Assembly: GCF_011207455.1 (NCBI RefSeq)
Contig: NZ_CP048877.1
Span: 1,294,576 to 1,358,575, forward strand
DNA: 64,000 nucleotides
Source of the DNA: Thermosulfuriphilus ammonigenes
GTDB taxonomy: Bacteria > Desulfobacterota > Thermodesulfobacteria > Thermodesulfobacteriales > ST65
Direction of reading: 5' to 3'
Below the pieces are notes generated by a model. It searched no databases, had not been told where the DNA came from, and saw only the letters and a list, made by a program, of their open reading frames with translations. The first letter of the stretch is position 1, and every line of letters begins with the position of its first letter. A program made the position numbers and the translations under genes. Positions 18,255-26,983 of this stretch are shown here, in pieces.

Positions 18255-19540
18255 GTGTCTGCTGGCCCTCCTTTGAGGATAAAGAATTCTTTCTGGCTGA
18301 CCTCCATATTCACTCCAGGTATAGCCGGGCTACCAGCCGGCAAATGACCATCTCGGTGCTTGATCAGGTGGCCAAAGAAAAGGGCCTGGCCGTGCTTGGT
18401 ACGGGAGACTTCACCCATCCAGGCTATTTTAAGGAGCTGGAAGAAGAGCTTGAGCCCCTGGGTAACGGGCTTTTTGTTCGTCCTGAAGGAGCAGGGACAA
18501 AATTTATTCTCTCGGCAGAGATTTCCAATATCTTCTCTCAGCGAGGGAAGACCTATCGGGTTCATACCCTGGTTTTGGCCCCAGATCTGGGCACGGTTCG
18601 AGAGATAAACCGGGTCCTTTCCCGGCGAGGGAATATCTATGCCGATGGGCGGCCCATCTTTGGCTTTTCGGTTAAGGAGCTGGCCCGTCTTATTCGGGAG
18701 ATTGATTCCCGTTGCTTGGTTATTCCGGCCCATGCCTGGACGCCATGGTTTTCTATTTTCGGGGCGGCCAGCGGTTTTGACTCCCTTGAGGAGGCCTTTG
18801 AGGAGGAGCTGGAGTTTATCTACGCCATTGAAACCGGCCTTTCCTCTGATCCGGAGATGAACTGGCGCCTTTCGGCTTTAGACTCCATCACCCTGGTTTC
18901 CAACTCTGATGCCCACTCTCCGGCCAAGATCGGCCGGGAGGCCAATGCCTTTGAGGGAGAGCCCTCCTATGAGGCTATATCCAGGGCCATTCGAGAAAAG
19001 AGCCTCCTTTTCACGGTGGAGTTTTATCCTGAGGAGGGCAAATACCACTACGATGGCCATCGCTCCTGTGGAGTGGTTTTCTCTCCCCAAGAGACCAAGG
19101 CCCATAAAGGGCTCTGTCCGGTCTGCGGCCAGCCCTTAACTATTGGGGTCATGCACCGGGTAGAGGAGCTGGCCGACCGCCCTCCGGGCTTTCGGCCGGA
19201 GGGTGTGCCTGGGTCCATCCATCTGGTTCCTCTGCTGGAGATCATCGCGGAGGCCGAGGGCGTAAGGCCCACAGCTGCCAGGGTGGCTAAAATTTACAAA
19301 CAGCTGATCACCCTGGGGGGTAGCGAATTCGATATCCTTCTCCGTCTCTCCTACCAGACTCTGGGTGAATTTGTCCCCGAACGCATCCTGGAGGGAATTC
19401 GGCGGGTCAGAGAGGGGCGAATTTCCGTCCGTCCTGGCTATGACGGCCTCTATGGAGAGGTGCGCATATTTTCTGAGGCCCCAGGCCCGGAGTCTTCGGC
19501 CCAGTCCGGAACCTCTTCGCCTCAGCTTTCGCTTTTCTGA
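18251..19540 (+). CDS. Endonuclease Q-like PHP-domain nuclease
   Basis: 429 residues. The N-terminal PHP fold has LADLHIHSRYSRATS (H19, H21), GDFTHPG, PAHAWTPWFS and SNSDAHSPAKIG as metal-binding motifs. A four-Cys zinc module follows: one Cys in RSCGVV and a CPVCGQPL pair, then HRVEELADR. This architecture is that of EndoQ, which nicks DNA 5' to hypoxanthine, uracil or abasic sites and is known in archaea and some bacteria. It would suit repair of heat-driven deamination. The last 20 residues look like a disordered tail. It overlaps cobA-hemD by four bases and converges on mscS with a 19-base overlap. Confidence 0.88.
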   Translation: MSVCWPSFEDKEFFLADLHIHSRYSRATSRQMTISVLDQVAKEKGLAVLGTGDFTHPGYFKELEEELEPLGNGLFVRPEGAGTKFILSAEISNIFSQRGKTYRVHTLVLAPDLGTVREINRVLSRRGNIYADGRPIFGFSVKELARLIREIDSRCLVIPAHAWTPWFSIFGAASGFDSLEEAFEEELEFIYAIETGLSSDPEMNWRLSALDSITLVSNSDAHSPAKIGREANAFEGEPSYEAISRAIREKSLLFTVEFYPEEGKYHYDGHRSCGVVFSPQETKAHKGLCPVCGQPLTIGVMHRVEELADRPPGFRPEGVPGSIHLVPLLEIIAEAEGVRPTAARVAKIYKQLITLGGSEFDILLRLSYQTLGEFVPERILEGIRRVREGRISVRPGYDGLYGEVRIFSEAPGPESSAQSGTSSPQLSLF

Positions 19541-20760
19541 GCGGTTTCCAGGGCCACCAAGGCCCCTTTAAGGTCTTTTCCGGTGGGAATCTGAAAGACG
19601 GAGAGGCCGAATTCTGGAGCAGCGGCCAAAATATGATCAAAGATATCGGCCTGAATCTTCTCATAAGGAATCCATCTGGTCTCGGCGGCAAAACAGTAAA
19701 TCTCCAGTGGTAATCCCTGCGGAGTGGGGGCCAGTTGGCGAACCATCAAGGTCATATCCTGACGGATCCGGGGATGATGTCGGAGATACTCCTCAATGTA
19801 AATCCGGAATGTTCCGAGATTGGTCATCCGGCGGCCATTTAAGGGGGAGGCACTGGTGTCTATTCCCTGGCTCTGATTGTATTCTTCAATTTCTCGCATT
19901 TTTTGCTCAACATAAGGGCCAATGAGGTGGATCCTTCGGAAGCGCTGGAGCATTTCCTGGTCGCAAAAGCAGATGGTCTCCTGATCCACCAGGATGGCCC
20001 GCTTGATACGCCGGCCTCCGGCCATCTTCATGCCCCGCCAGTTTTTGAAGGATTCTTCTAAAAATCGGTAGGTGGGGATGCAGACAATGGTCTTGTCCCA
20101 GTTCTGGATCTTTACCGTATGAAGGGTCATATCCACGACCTCTCCGTCGGCTCCGTGCTGGGGCATCTCGATCCAGTCTCCCAGCCGGAAGAGATCTTGG
20201 GAAATAACCTGAAAACTGGCGACAAAGGAAAGGAGGGTGTGCCGAAAGACAAGAAGAAGCACAGCACTCAAGGCCCCCAGACCGCTCAAAAGCCCCCAGG
20301 GAGACTTTTCCAACAGTTGACAGAGGCCAACAATGAGGGCCGCGGCATAGATAAGGATCTTGGCTACCTGCACGTAACCCTTAAGGGGGCGCTTTCGAGA
20401 GATAGGGTGGCGTTCGTAAAGGTCGAGCCCTACGGAAAGCAGACGATCAGCCAGCAGGGCTACTAGAGCCACCAGGGAGACCGACACCAGACGCTGAAGG
20501 AGAATCGCGCCAGCGGGCATGAAGGCTGAGGCGTAGTGGATAATGACCAGGGGCAGGAGATAGGCCAGGGCATCAAAGACTCCATGGCGGGCGAGAAGGT
20601 CATCTATCTGGTTGCGAGAGCGCTGGGAGAAGTCATGGGCTAAGCGGACAAGGATTCGTTTGGCCAAAAAATAGGCCCCTCCAGCCAGCAGGAGAAGAAT
20701 GAGCCAGGGAAGAAGCCTTTCGGAAGCCAGCTCTTTCAGGTCTTGGAGGTGGATGTTCAT
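19522..20760 (-). CDS. YbdG/MscM-type mechanosensitive channel
   Basis: 412 residues. Several N-terminal membrane helices (about 18-35, 70-110, 130-190) are followed by the MscS core, with the pore helix near 165-190 and the beta domain DLFRLGDWIEMPQHGADGEV. The segment ESFKNWRGMKMAGGRRIKRAI is typical of the YbdG branch rather than MscS proper. It would release solutes during osmotic downshock. The start ATG overlaps the rnr stop by four bases. Confidence 0.9.
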   Translation of the reverse strand: MNIHLQDLKELASERLLPWLILLLLAGGAYFLAKRILVRLAHDFSQRSRNQIDDLLARHGVFDALAYLLPLVIIHYASAFMPAGAILLQRLVSVSLVALVALLADRLLSVGLDLYERHPISRKRPLKGYVQVAKILIYAAALIVGLCQLLEKSPWGLLSGLGALSAVLLLVFRHTLLSFVASFQVISQDLFRLGDWIEMPQHGADGEVVDMTLHTVKIQNWDKTIVCIPTYRFLEESFKNWRGMKMAGGRRIKRAILVDQETICFCDQEMLQRFRRIHLIGPYVEQKMREIEEYNQSQGIDTSASPLNGRRMTNLGTFRIYIEEYLRHHPRIRQDMTLMVRQLAPTPQGLPLEIYCFAAETRWIPYEKIQADIFDHILAAAPEFGLSVFQIPTGKDLKGALVALETAQKSES

Positions 20761-22952
20761 GGATTAGCTTTTTTCTTTTTGGAGCGGCGCTTGCGGCGCC
20801 TGCCGGATTTTTTGCCATTCTCTTTTCGGCTTTCTATCAGCTCAAAATTGATGTGTCGGCGGGCTATATCTACCGCCTTGACTCTCACTCGAACGACGTC
20901 TCCGATCTGAAAAACTCTCCCTGTGCGGGTGCCCACCAGCCGGTGATGTTTCTCGTCGAGGATGTAATAGTCATCGGAGAGGTCCACCAGGCGAACCACA
21001 CCGGAGACAAAGACCTCAAAGAGCTCAACAAAAAAGCCAAAGGCAGCCACTCCGGAGATGACCCCTTCATATTCCTCACCCAGACGTTCGGCCATCAGCC
21101 GAACCCTTACCCGGTCGATCATCTCCCGTTCGGCCTCCATGGCCACCCGTTCCCGGTGAGAAAGATGCTGGCCCATCTTCTTAAGATCTTCTAAGCGATA
21201 GGGGGGCTTTCGCCCTTCAAGGAGGGCCTTTAGGGCCCGGTGGACGACCAAATCCGGGTAGCGTCTAATGGGGGAGGTAAAGTGACAATAGCATTCTGAG
21301 GCCAGGCCGAAGTGGCCCAGATTGTAAGGATCGTAACTGGCCTGCTTCATGGTGCGCAAAAGGATCGTATTGACAATATAGGCATAGGGCTTTCCTTCTA
21401 TCTCTTTTAACACCTGCTGAAACCAGGCCGGAGAAAGCCTTCGGGGGACCTTTAAATCCAACCCCAGGCTGGCGGCAAACTCCACAAACTCTTTTACCCT
21501 CTCAAGGTCTGGGGCCTCATGGACGCGATAAAGTATGGGATACTCTCTTTCGGTGAGATGCCGGGCTACGGCTTCGTTGGCGGCGATCATGAATTCTTCG
21601 ATGATCATATGGGCCAGATTACGCTCCCGGCGAACGATATCCTCAAGCTCCCCTTTGAAGCTGAGGATGATTTGAGGTTCGGGAAGGTCAAAGTCGATGG
21701 AGCCTCGGGCCTCCCGCTGGGCCTTGATCTCCATAGCCAGCTCGGCCATCCACTTGAGAGAGGTGAGAAAGGGCTTGTGCTCCCGGCGAAGATCCCGATC
21801 TCTGTCTACCAGAATCTTTTTGACCTCCGTGTAGCTGAACCGGTGATGGCTTCTAATGACGGCTTTGGTGAAGCGGGATCGCTTAACCCGTCCCTGTCGG
21901 TCAAAATCGATGATGACCGCCAAGGCCAGTCGTTCCACCTCCGGGTTTAGGGAGCAAAGGTTGTTGGAGAGTTTTTCTGGAAACATGGGAACCACTGCGT
22001 TGGGGAAATAAACGCTGGTTCCTCGTCTATAGGCCTCTTCATCCAGGGCTGATCCTTGGGGGACATAGTGGCTGACATCGGCGATGGCGACATAGAGGCG
22101 CCAGCCCTGACGGCGCTTGGCCACATAAACGGCGTCATCGAAGTCTCGGGCTGTCTCTCCGTCGATGGTCACCAACGGAATCTCGGTGAGGTCCTCCCGG
22201 CCGGCCTTGTCTTCCTCCCGGACTTCATCTGGAATCTGCTGCAGCTCTTTCTTTGCGGCCTCAGAGAGTTCATGGGGAAGGTCGTATTTGTGAATGACGA
22301 TCTTGGTCTGGACACTTAGGTCTTTGGGATCACCCAGAACTTCTATTACCCGACCTTCGGGATTGCGCCGCTCCGGACGAAAGTCGATGAGCTCCGCTAC
22401 CACTATTTGGCCGCTCCGGGCCCCCTTGCCTAGCCCCTTGGGGATAAAGACCTCAAAGAAGAGATTTTCTTCTTCGGGAATAACGGTGGAGACATGTCGG
22501 CCACGATGAAAATAGCCGATAATCTTTCGACGACCTCGCTCCAGGATCCGGATAATAGAACCCTCGGGGCGGCGTCCGGACTTTTCGATTCGGACAACTA
22601 CCCGGTCTCCGTCCACGGCCCCTTTGAGCTTTCCGGGAGGGATGAAGACATCCGGCTGGCCTTTTTCTCCTGTCTCCACAAAGCCGTATCCATCGCGATG
22701 AACGGTGAGACGGCCGGTGACCAGACGCATCTTCTCTGGTAGCCCATAACGCTTACCCTTGAGGTGAACCAGCCGTCCCTGAGAGGTGAGCCTCTGGATA
22801 AGCTCCCGAACCTTTTTCCGCTCTTCAGAAGGAATATGAAGGGCGTGATAGATTTCTCGTAACAGCAGGGGCCGTCCCCGCTCTTCCATGATCTTGATAA
22901 TGTTTTTTTCCGTAGGGGGAATGGAGGGCTTCTTTTTGATCTTTTTTCCCAT
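20757..22952 (-). CDS. rnr: Ribonuclease R
   Basis: 3'-5' exoribonuclease of the RNase II/RNB family that degrades structured RNA. The frame opens at a TTG (22991) without a ribosome site. The ATG at 22952 (MGKKIKKKPSIPP) gives a normal N-terminus and about 731 residues. It has an N-terminal winged helix (about 15-75), cold-shock domains, the RNB catalytic segment DGETARDFDDAVYV, a C-terminal S1 domain (VISGVAAFGFFVELFEVFVSG) and a Lys/Arg-rich tail. It is coupled to the downstream mscS. Confidence 0.95.
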   Translation of the reverse strand: MGKKIKKKPSIPPTEKNIIKIMEERGRPLLLREIYHALHIPSEERKKVRELIQRLTSQGRLVHLKGKRYGLPEKMRLVTGRLTVHRDGYGFVETGEKGQPDVFIPPGKLKGAVDGDRVVVRIEKSGRRPEGSIIRILERGRRKIIGYFHRGRHVSTVIPEEENLFFEVFIPKGLGKGARSGQIVVAELIDFRPERRNPEGRVIEVLGDPKDLSVQTKIVIHKYDLPHELSEAAKKELQQIPDEVREEDKAGREDLTEIPLVTIDGETARDFDDAVYVAKRRQGWRLYVAIADVSHYVPQGSALDEEAYRRGTSVYFPNAVVPMFPEKLSNNLCSLNPEVERLALAVIIDFDRQGRVKRSRFTKAVIRSHHRFSYTEVKKILVDRDRDLRREHKPFLTSLKWMAELAMEIKAQREARGSIDFDLPEPQIILSFKGELEDIVRRERNLAHMIIEEFMIAANEAVARHLTEREYPILYRVHEAPDLERVKEFVEFAASLGLDLKVPRRLSPAWFQQVLKEIEGKPYAYIVNTILLRTMKQASYDPYNLGHFGLASECYCHFTSPIRRYPDLVVHRALKALLEGRKPPYRLEDLKKMGQHLSHRERVAMEAEREMIDRVRVRLMAERLGEEYEGVISGVAAFGFFVELFEVFVSGVVRLVDLSDDYYILDEKHHRLVGTRTGRVFQIGDVVRVRVKAVDIARRHINFELIESRKENGKKSGRRRKRRSKKKKANP

Positions 22953-23119
22953 ATGCAGGCCCACTATAGACGCACTTCTGCCTAAAAACAACGATCCGAA
23001 ACGGTTGACTCTTCCCTTGGGGCTTTATCCATCCTTGCTTCTTGACTTGATAGTTCTGACGCTTTCTTGTATAGGCCAGAATTGACTTTGGGGTAACCGT
23101 TATTCTTTAAGGAGGGGCC
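22953..23119. promoter_or_regulatory. Divergent promoter region rnr / trpB2
   Basis: A 167-base gap between divergent genes. TTGACT occurs twice on the plus strand (23043-23048 and 23082-23087), and TATAGG lies between them, but no pair has both good elements and 16-18 spacing. The ribosome site AAGGAGGGG precedes trpB2. No structured leader was recognised. Confidence 0.35.
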
Positions 23120-24499
23120 ATGTCTTCAGAGGCCAAAATTCTTCTTCCGGAAAGTGAGCTTCCCCGGGCCTGGTTTAATATCATTCCTCGGCTACCTAAC
23201 CCCCCGGCCCCTCCCCTTGACCCTAAAACCGGCCGCCCTTTGGATCCAGAGGCCCTGCGGGCCATCTTTCCCCGGTCTCTCATCGAGCAGGAGATGAGTC
23301 CGGAGCCCTGGATAGAGATTCCTGAAGAGATTCGGGAGGTCTATCGACTCTGGCGCCCCACCCCTTTGCGTCGGGCCTGGCGCCTTGAGCAGGCCCTCAA
23401 GACACCGGCACGAATCTACTATAAAGATGAAAGTGTCAGCCCCCCCGGAAGTCACAAACCTAACACCGCTGTGGCCCAGGCCTATTACAACAAAAAGGAG
23501 GGTATCAGGCGTCTGGCTACCGAAACAGGGGCCGGTCAATGGGGCAGTGCCCTTTCCTTTGCCTGCAAACTCTTCGGCCTGGACTGCACGGTTTATATGG
23601 TAAAGGTCAGCTTTTATCAAAAACCTTTCCGCAAAAGTCTTATGCATATCTGGGGGGCGGAGGTCTTTCCCTCTCCCACGGAGCGGACGGAGTCTGGCCG
23701 GCGTATCCTGGCCCAAAACCCAGAGAGTAGGGGCAGTCTGGGCATAGCCATATCGGAGGCGGTGGAGGATGCCGCCACCCATGAAGACACCAACTACGCC
23801 CTGGGTAGCGTCTTAAACCACGTTCTTCTGCACCAGACGGTTATCGGTCTGGAGACCAAAAAACAGCTTGAGTTGGTGGATGAACGTCCGGATGTCCTCA
23901 TCGGTTGTGTTGGAGGAGGAAGCAACTTCGGAGGGTTTGTTTTTCCCTTTGTGGGCGATATCCTGGCCGGAGATTTAGAGGCTGAGGTAATCGCCGTTGA
24001 ACCCACCAGCTGTCCGACCCTTACCAAGGGTCTTTATCGTTACGACTATGGTGATACCGCTGGCTTGACCCCCCTGCTGCTGATGCACACCCTGGGACAC
24101 ACCTTTGAGCCTCCGGGTATTCACGCCGGGGGGCTCAGATACCACGGAGATGCGCCCCTGGTCTGTCAGCTGGTGGCCGATGGGCTGGTAAAGGCCCGGG
24201 CCTATCCTCAAAACCCCTGTTTTGAGGCCGCCGTTCTTTTTGCCCAGACCGAGGGCATCATTCCTGCTCCAGAGACCAGCCATGCCGTACGGGCGGCCAT
24301 TGATGAGGCCCTAAAATGCCGGGAGACTGGAGAGGAGAAGGTCATTGTCTTTAACTTTAGTGGCCATGGCCACTTTGATCTGGCGGCCTACGATGATTTC
24401 TTAGAAGGGAAGCTCGAAGATTACGAGTATCCCGAAGAAAAGATCCTCGAGGCCCTGGAGCAGTTGCCAAGGATTTCGGCCCCCAAAGATGATGATTGA
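23120..24499 (+). CDS. trpB2: TrpB2-type tryptophan synthase beta chain
   Basis: PLP enzyme that joins serine and indole to tryptophan. At 459 residues it is longer than classical TrpB and has the TrpB2 N-terminal extension ([17 protein letters not shown]). The cofactor lysine is K113 in [33 protein letters not shown] and [11 protein letters not shown] are further family motifs. TrpB2 is common in archaea and thermophiles, often without a partner TrpA, and is thought to salvage indole or serve as sole TrpB. Here no trpA is adjacent. AAGGAGGGG precedes the ATG. Confidence 0.95.
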   Translation: MSSEAKILLPESELPRAWFNIIPRLPNPPAPPLDPKTGRPLDPEALRAIFPRSLIEQEMSPEPWIEIPEEIREVYRLWRPTPLRRAWRLEQALKTPARIYYKDESVSPPGSHKPNTAVAQAYYNKKEGIRRLATETGAGQWGSALSFACKLFGLDCTVYMVKVSFYQKPFRKSLMHIWGAEVFPSPTERTESGRRILAQNPESRGSLGIAISEAVEDAATHEDTNYALGSVLNHVLLHQTVIGLETKKQLELVDERPDVLIGCVGGGSNFGGFVFPFVGDILAGDLEAEVIAVEPTSCPTLTKGLYRYDYGDTAGLTPLLLMHTLGHTFEPPGIHAGGLRYHGDAPLVCQLVADGLVKARAYPQNPCFEAAVLFAQTEGIIPAPETSHAVRAAIDEALKCRETGEEKVIVFNFSGHGHFDLAAYDDFLEGKLEDYEYPEEKILEALEQLPRISAPKDDD

Positions 24500-24532
24500 C
24501 TTTAATTAATAAAGACAATAAAAAGCTTCGTT

Positions 24533-25657
24533 ATGGCTGAGTCGAGATGGTCGTGTAATCCCCCGCCCCTTAAGATAGGTGATTTGGTAGCCAGGGTGCC
24601 CATCGTCCAGGGAGGGATGGGTGTAGGCATCTCCCTGGCCGGCCTGGCCTCGGCTGTAGCCCGAGCCGGTGGCATAGGTGTTATCTCGGCCGCCTTGGTG
24701 GGAGTATTTGAGGGAGAGGCCCTCTTTTTTAAGAACCCTACGGCGGCCAATGTGCAGGGTCTAAAGCGTCAGATCTCCCTGGCCAAGGAAAAGGCCCCCG
24801 AGGGGATAATCGGGGTCAATATTATGGTAGCCCTGACAGATTTTGACCCCCTTTGCCAGGCAGCCTGTGAGGCCGGGGCCGATATTCTCTTCTGTGGGGC
24901 CGGCCTTCCCCTTCACCTTCCAGAGCTTCGGCCAGCCGGATCCCGGACTAAACTCTCCCCTATTGTCTCTTCTCCCCGGGCCGCCAAATTGATCGCCAAA
25001 CGCTGGTGGAGTCGATACCACTGTGTTCCCGACGCGGTGGTGGTGGAAGGTCCCAAGGCCGGCGGTCATCTGGGGTTTTCTCCAGACAAGATCGAAGCTC
25101 AAGAGTCCCGTCTAGAGGTTCTTGTCCCCCAGGTGATAGAGGCCATGAAGCCCTTTGAAGACCTGGCCGGGCAGGCCATTCCCGTTATTCCGGCCGGGGG
25201 TATCTATACCGGAGCCGACATCTATTTTTATATTCACAAGTTAGGGGCGGCCGGGGTTCAGATGGCCACCCGTTTTGTGGCCACCTATGAATGTGATGCC
25301 TCCGAGGCCTTTAAGGAAGCCTATATCAAGGCCAGTCGAGAGGATTTGGCCATCATCCGGAGCCCAGTGGGGCTTCCCGGGCGAGCCATTCGGGGAAAGT
25401 TTATTCAGGAGGTGGAGGCTGGCAAGCGCTCACCTTATAAGTGCATCTATCATTGTCTTAAGACCTGCGATTACCGTAAGAGCCCTTACTGCATCGCGGC
25501 GGCCCTGATAAACGCCCAGCGGGGGCGTCTTGATGCCGGATTTGTCTTTGCCGGGGCCAATGCCTGGCGGGTGGAAAAGATAGTTTCGGTTCAGGAGCTT
25601 ATTGACGAGCTCATCGAAGAGTACTGTCAGGTGCGCCGCAAAGAAGAGGGGGCCTAG
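24533..25657 (+). CDS. Nitronate monooxygenase-like flavoprotein with Cys cluster
   Basis: A 374-residue TIM-barrel flavoprotein of the 2-nitropropane dioxygenase/FabK superfamily. VPIVQGGMGVGIS at the N-terminus and the phosphate-binding IPAGGIYTG, followed by GAAGVQMATRFV, are FMN-site motifs. Near the C-terminus four cysteines (C304, C308, C312, C320) lie in C-x3-C-x3-C-x7-C, which suggests an iron-sulfur cluster not present in simple nitronate monooxygenases. It could be a nitronate oxidase, an enoyl-ACP reductase or another redox enzyme. It follows trpB2 by 33 bases. No clear Shine-Dalgarno sequence was seen. Confidence 0.85.
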   Translation: MAESRWSCNPPPLKIGDLVARVPIVQGGMGVGISLAGLASAVARAGGIGVISAALVGVFEGEALFFKNPTAANVQGLKRQISLAKEKAPEGIIGVNIMVALTDFDPLCQAACEAGADILFCGAGLPLHLPELRPAGSRTKLSPIVSSPRAAKLIAKRWWSRYHCVPDAVVVEGPKAGGHLGFSPDKIEAQESRLEVLVPQVIEAMKPFEDLAGQAIPVIPAGGIYTGADIYFYIHKLGAAGVQMATRFVATYECDASEAFKEAYIKASREDLAIIRSPVGLPGRAIRGKFIQEVEAGKRSPYKCIYHCLKTCDYRKSPYCIAAALINAQRGRLDAGFVFAGANAWRVEKIVSVQELIDELIEEYCQVRRKEEGA

Positions 25658-25678
25658 ATCTGCCTGTTCAGGCGCTCC

Positions 25679-26488
25679 ATGGCCATCATCACCCTGACCA
25701 CAGACTTTGGCCTGCGCGATTCTTATGTCGCCGAGATGAAGGGAGTCATTCTCTCTCTGGCTCCGGAGACCGTCTTGGTGGATATCACCCACGAGGTCAG
25801 CCCTCAGAGCGTTCTGGAAGGGGCCCTTATTCTGGCCTCGGCCTTTGGCTTCTATCCTCAGGGCACCATTCACCTGGCGGTGGTTGATCCGGGGGTCGGT
25901 GGTCCTCGGCGGCCTTTGGTGGTTGAGGCCGGAGGCTACTTCTTTGTTGGCCCAGACAATGGCCTTTTTTCCCTGGCCTTGCAGAAAGCCGGGGCCTTTA
26001 AGGCCTATGAAATTCGCCATCGGGATTATCTTCGTCCAGAGATAAGCCCCACCTTTCATGGGCGGGATATCTTTGCTCCGGTAGCGGCCCATCTGGCTCG
26101 GGGGCTTGAGCCTCAACGTCTGGGGCCTCCGGTCTCGGAGATCGAGGTTCTGGATTTTCCTCAACCGCAACAAGAAGGCTCCCGAATCCTGGGCCAGATT
26201 GTCCATGTCGATCATTTCGGTAATCTAGTGACCAACATCCCCTTGGGGCTCCTTAAGTCGTTTCCTCCCTCCCGTTTGGTGGTGGAGGTGGCTGGGCGCC
26301 GCATTTTAGGGCTTCGAAGGGCCTATGTGGAGGCCCCGGTCGGGGTTCTCTTGGCCTTGGTAGGAAGCCATGGCTTTCTGGAGATAGCCGCCAATCGCGC
26401 CTCCGCCGCCGCTACTCTGGAGGTGGGGCCCGGGGCCCCGGTAATTATCTATCTAGATAACCCTCCAGCTGGAGAAGGAACCGCTTGA
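25679..26488 (+). CDS. SAM hydroxide adenosyltransferase (DUF62 family)
   Basis: 269 residues of the chlorinase/fluorinase-like family. LTTDFGLRDSYVAEMKG, AVVDPGVGG and HVDHFGNLVTNI supply the SAM and Asp/His residues typical of the hydroxide-using members that split SAM to adenosine and methionine. True halogenases carry a special substrate loop, and I see no evidence for one. It follows the flavoprotein gene by 21 bases. Its 3' end overlaps the convergent ogt gene by 44 bases. Confidence 0.92.
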   Translation: MAIITLTTDFGLRDSYVAEMKGVILSLAPETVLVDITHEVSPQSVLEGALILASAFGFYPQGTIHLAVVDPGVGGPRRPLVVEAGGYFFVGPDNGLFSLALQKAGAFKAYEIRHRDYLRPEISPTFHGRDIFAPVAAHLARGLEPQRLGPPVSEIEVLDFPQPQQEGSRILGQIVHVDHFGNLVTNIPLGLLKSFPPSRLVVEVAGRRILGLRRAYVEAPVGVLLALVGSHGFLEIAANRASAAATLEVGPGAPVIIYLDNPPAGEGTA

Positions 26489-26903
26489 TCTCCAGGCCGG
26501 CGGAAAAGCCACCCAGGCTACGACTACCCACCACCCGATGACAGGGAATAATAATGGGGATAGGATTCCGGGCCAGGGCCAGACCGACGGCCCGGGCCCC
26601 CCGGGGACAGCCGAGCCGACGAGCAAGCTCTCCATAGGTGATGGCCCTTCCGTAAGGAATCTCCCGCAACCCATCCCAGACCTTTTTCATAAAGGCCGTG
26701 CCGGTCGGGGCTATTGGGGTTCTAAAAACTATGGCCTCTCCGGCTAGGTAGCGACTGAGCTCTTCAAAAAGGCTTGCGGCTCGGCCTTTGGCTGGAGGAA
26801 AGGATGACCTCCCTTCGGAGATTTCGAGGCGGACGAGAAAGGCCCCTTCGAAATGGGCTACGAAAGAAAGGGGGGCGATACCAAAAGAAATAATCTCGGA
26901 CAT
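26445..26903 (-). CDS. ogt: Methylated-DNA-protein-cysteine methyltransferase
   Basis: Repairs O6-alkylguanine by moving the alkyl group to its own cysteine. 152 residues. The acceptor is C121 in IPCHRVVGS, preceded by the helix-turn-helix ITYGELARRLGCPRGARAVG that binds DNA. It ends with LGGFSAGLEIKRFLL. The short N-terminal domain fits Ogt rather than Ada. It converges on the SAM hydrolase gene with a 44-base overlap. Confidence 0.95.
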   Translation of the reverse strand: MSEIISFGIAPLSFVAHFEGAFLVRLEISEGRSSFPPAKGRAASLFEELSRYLAGEAIVFRTPIAPTGTAFMKKVWDGLREIPYGRAITYGELARRLGCPRGARAVGLALARNPIPIIIPCHRVVGSRSLGGFSAGLEIKRFLLQLEGYLDR

Positions 26904-26936
26904 TAAGGCTTAGAATGCCTGTTTTTGAGAGTCTTG

Positions 26937-26974
26937 CAAGCCTTGAGGGGGCTCCAAGCCCCCCCCAAGGCTTG
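26937..26974. terminator. GC-rich hairpin downstream of the PEP-CTERM gene
   Basis: Arms 26937-26953 and 26957-26974 pair over about 17 bases with one mismatch and one extra C, around a three-base loop. It lies 9 bases past the end of the minus-strand PEP-CTERM gene. On the minus strand no U-run follows; on the plus strand GGTTTTGAG follows. It is probably a terminator or an mRNA-end stabiliser. Confidence 0.6.
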
Positions 26975-26983
26975 GGTTTTGAG

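Noticed and set aside
22953-22991. Extended rnr start at TTG 22991
   Set aside because: No ribosome site precedes it, and the extra 13 residues do not resemble RNase R N-termini; ATG 22952 does.
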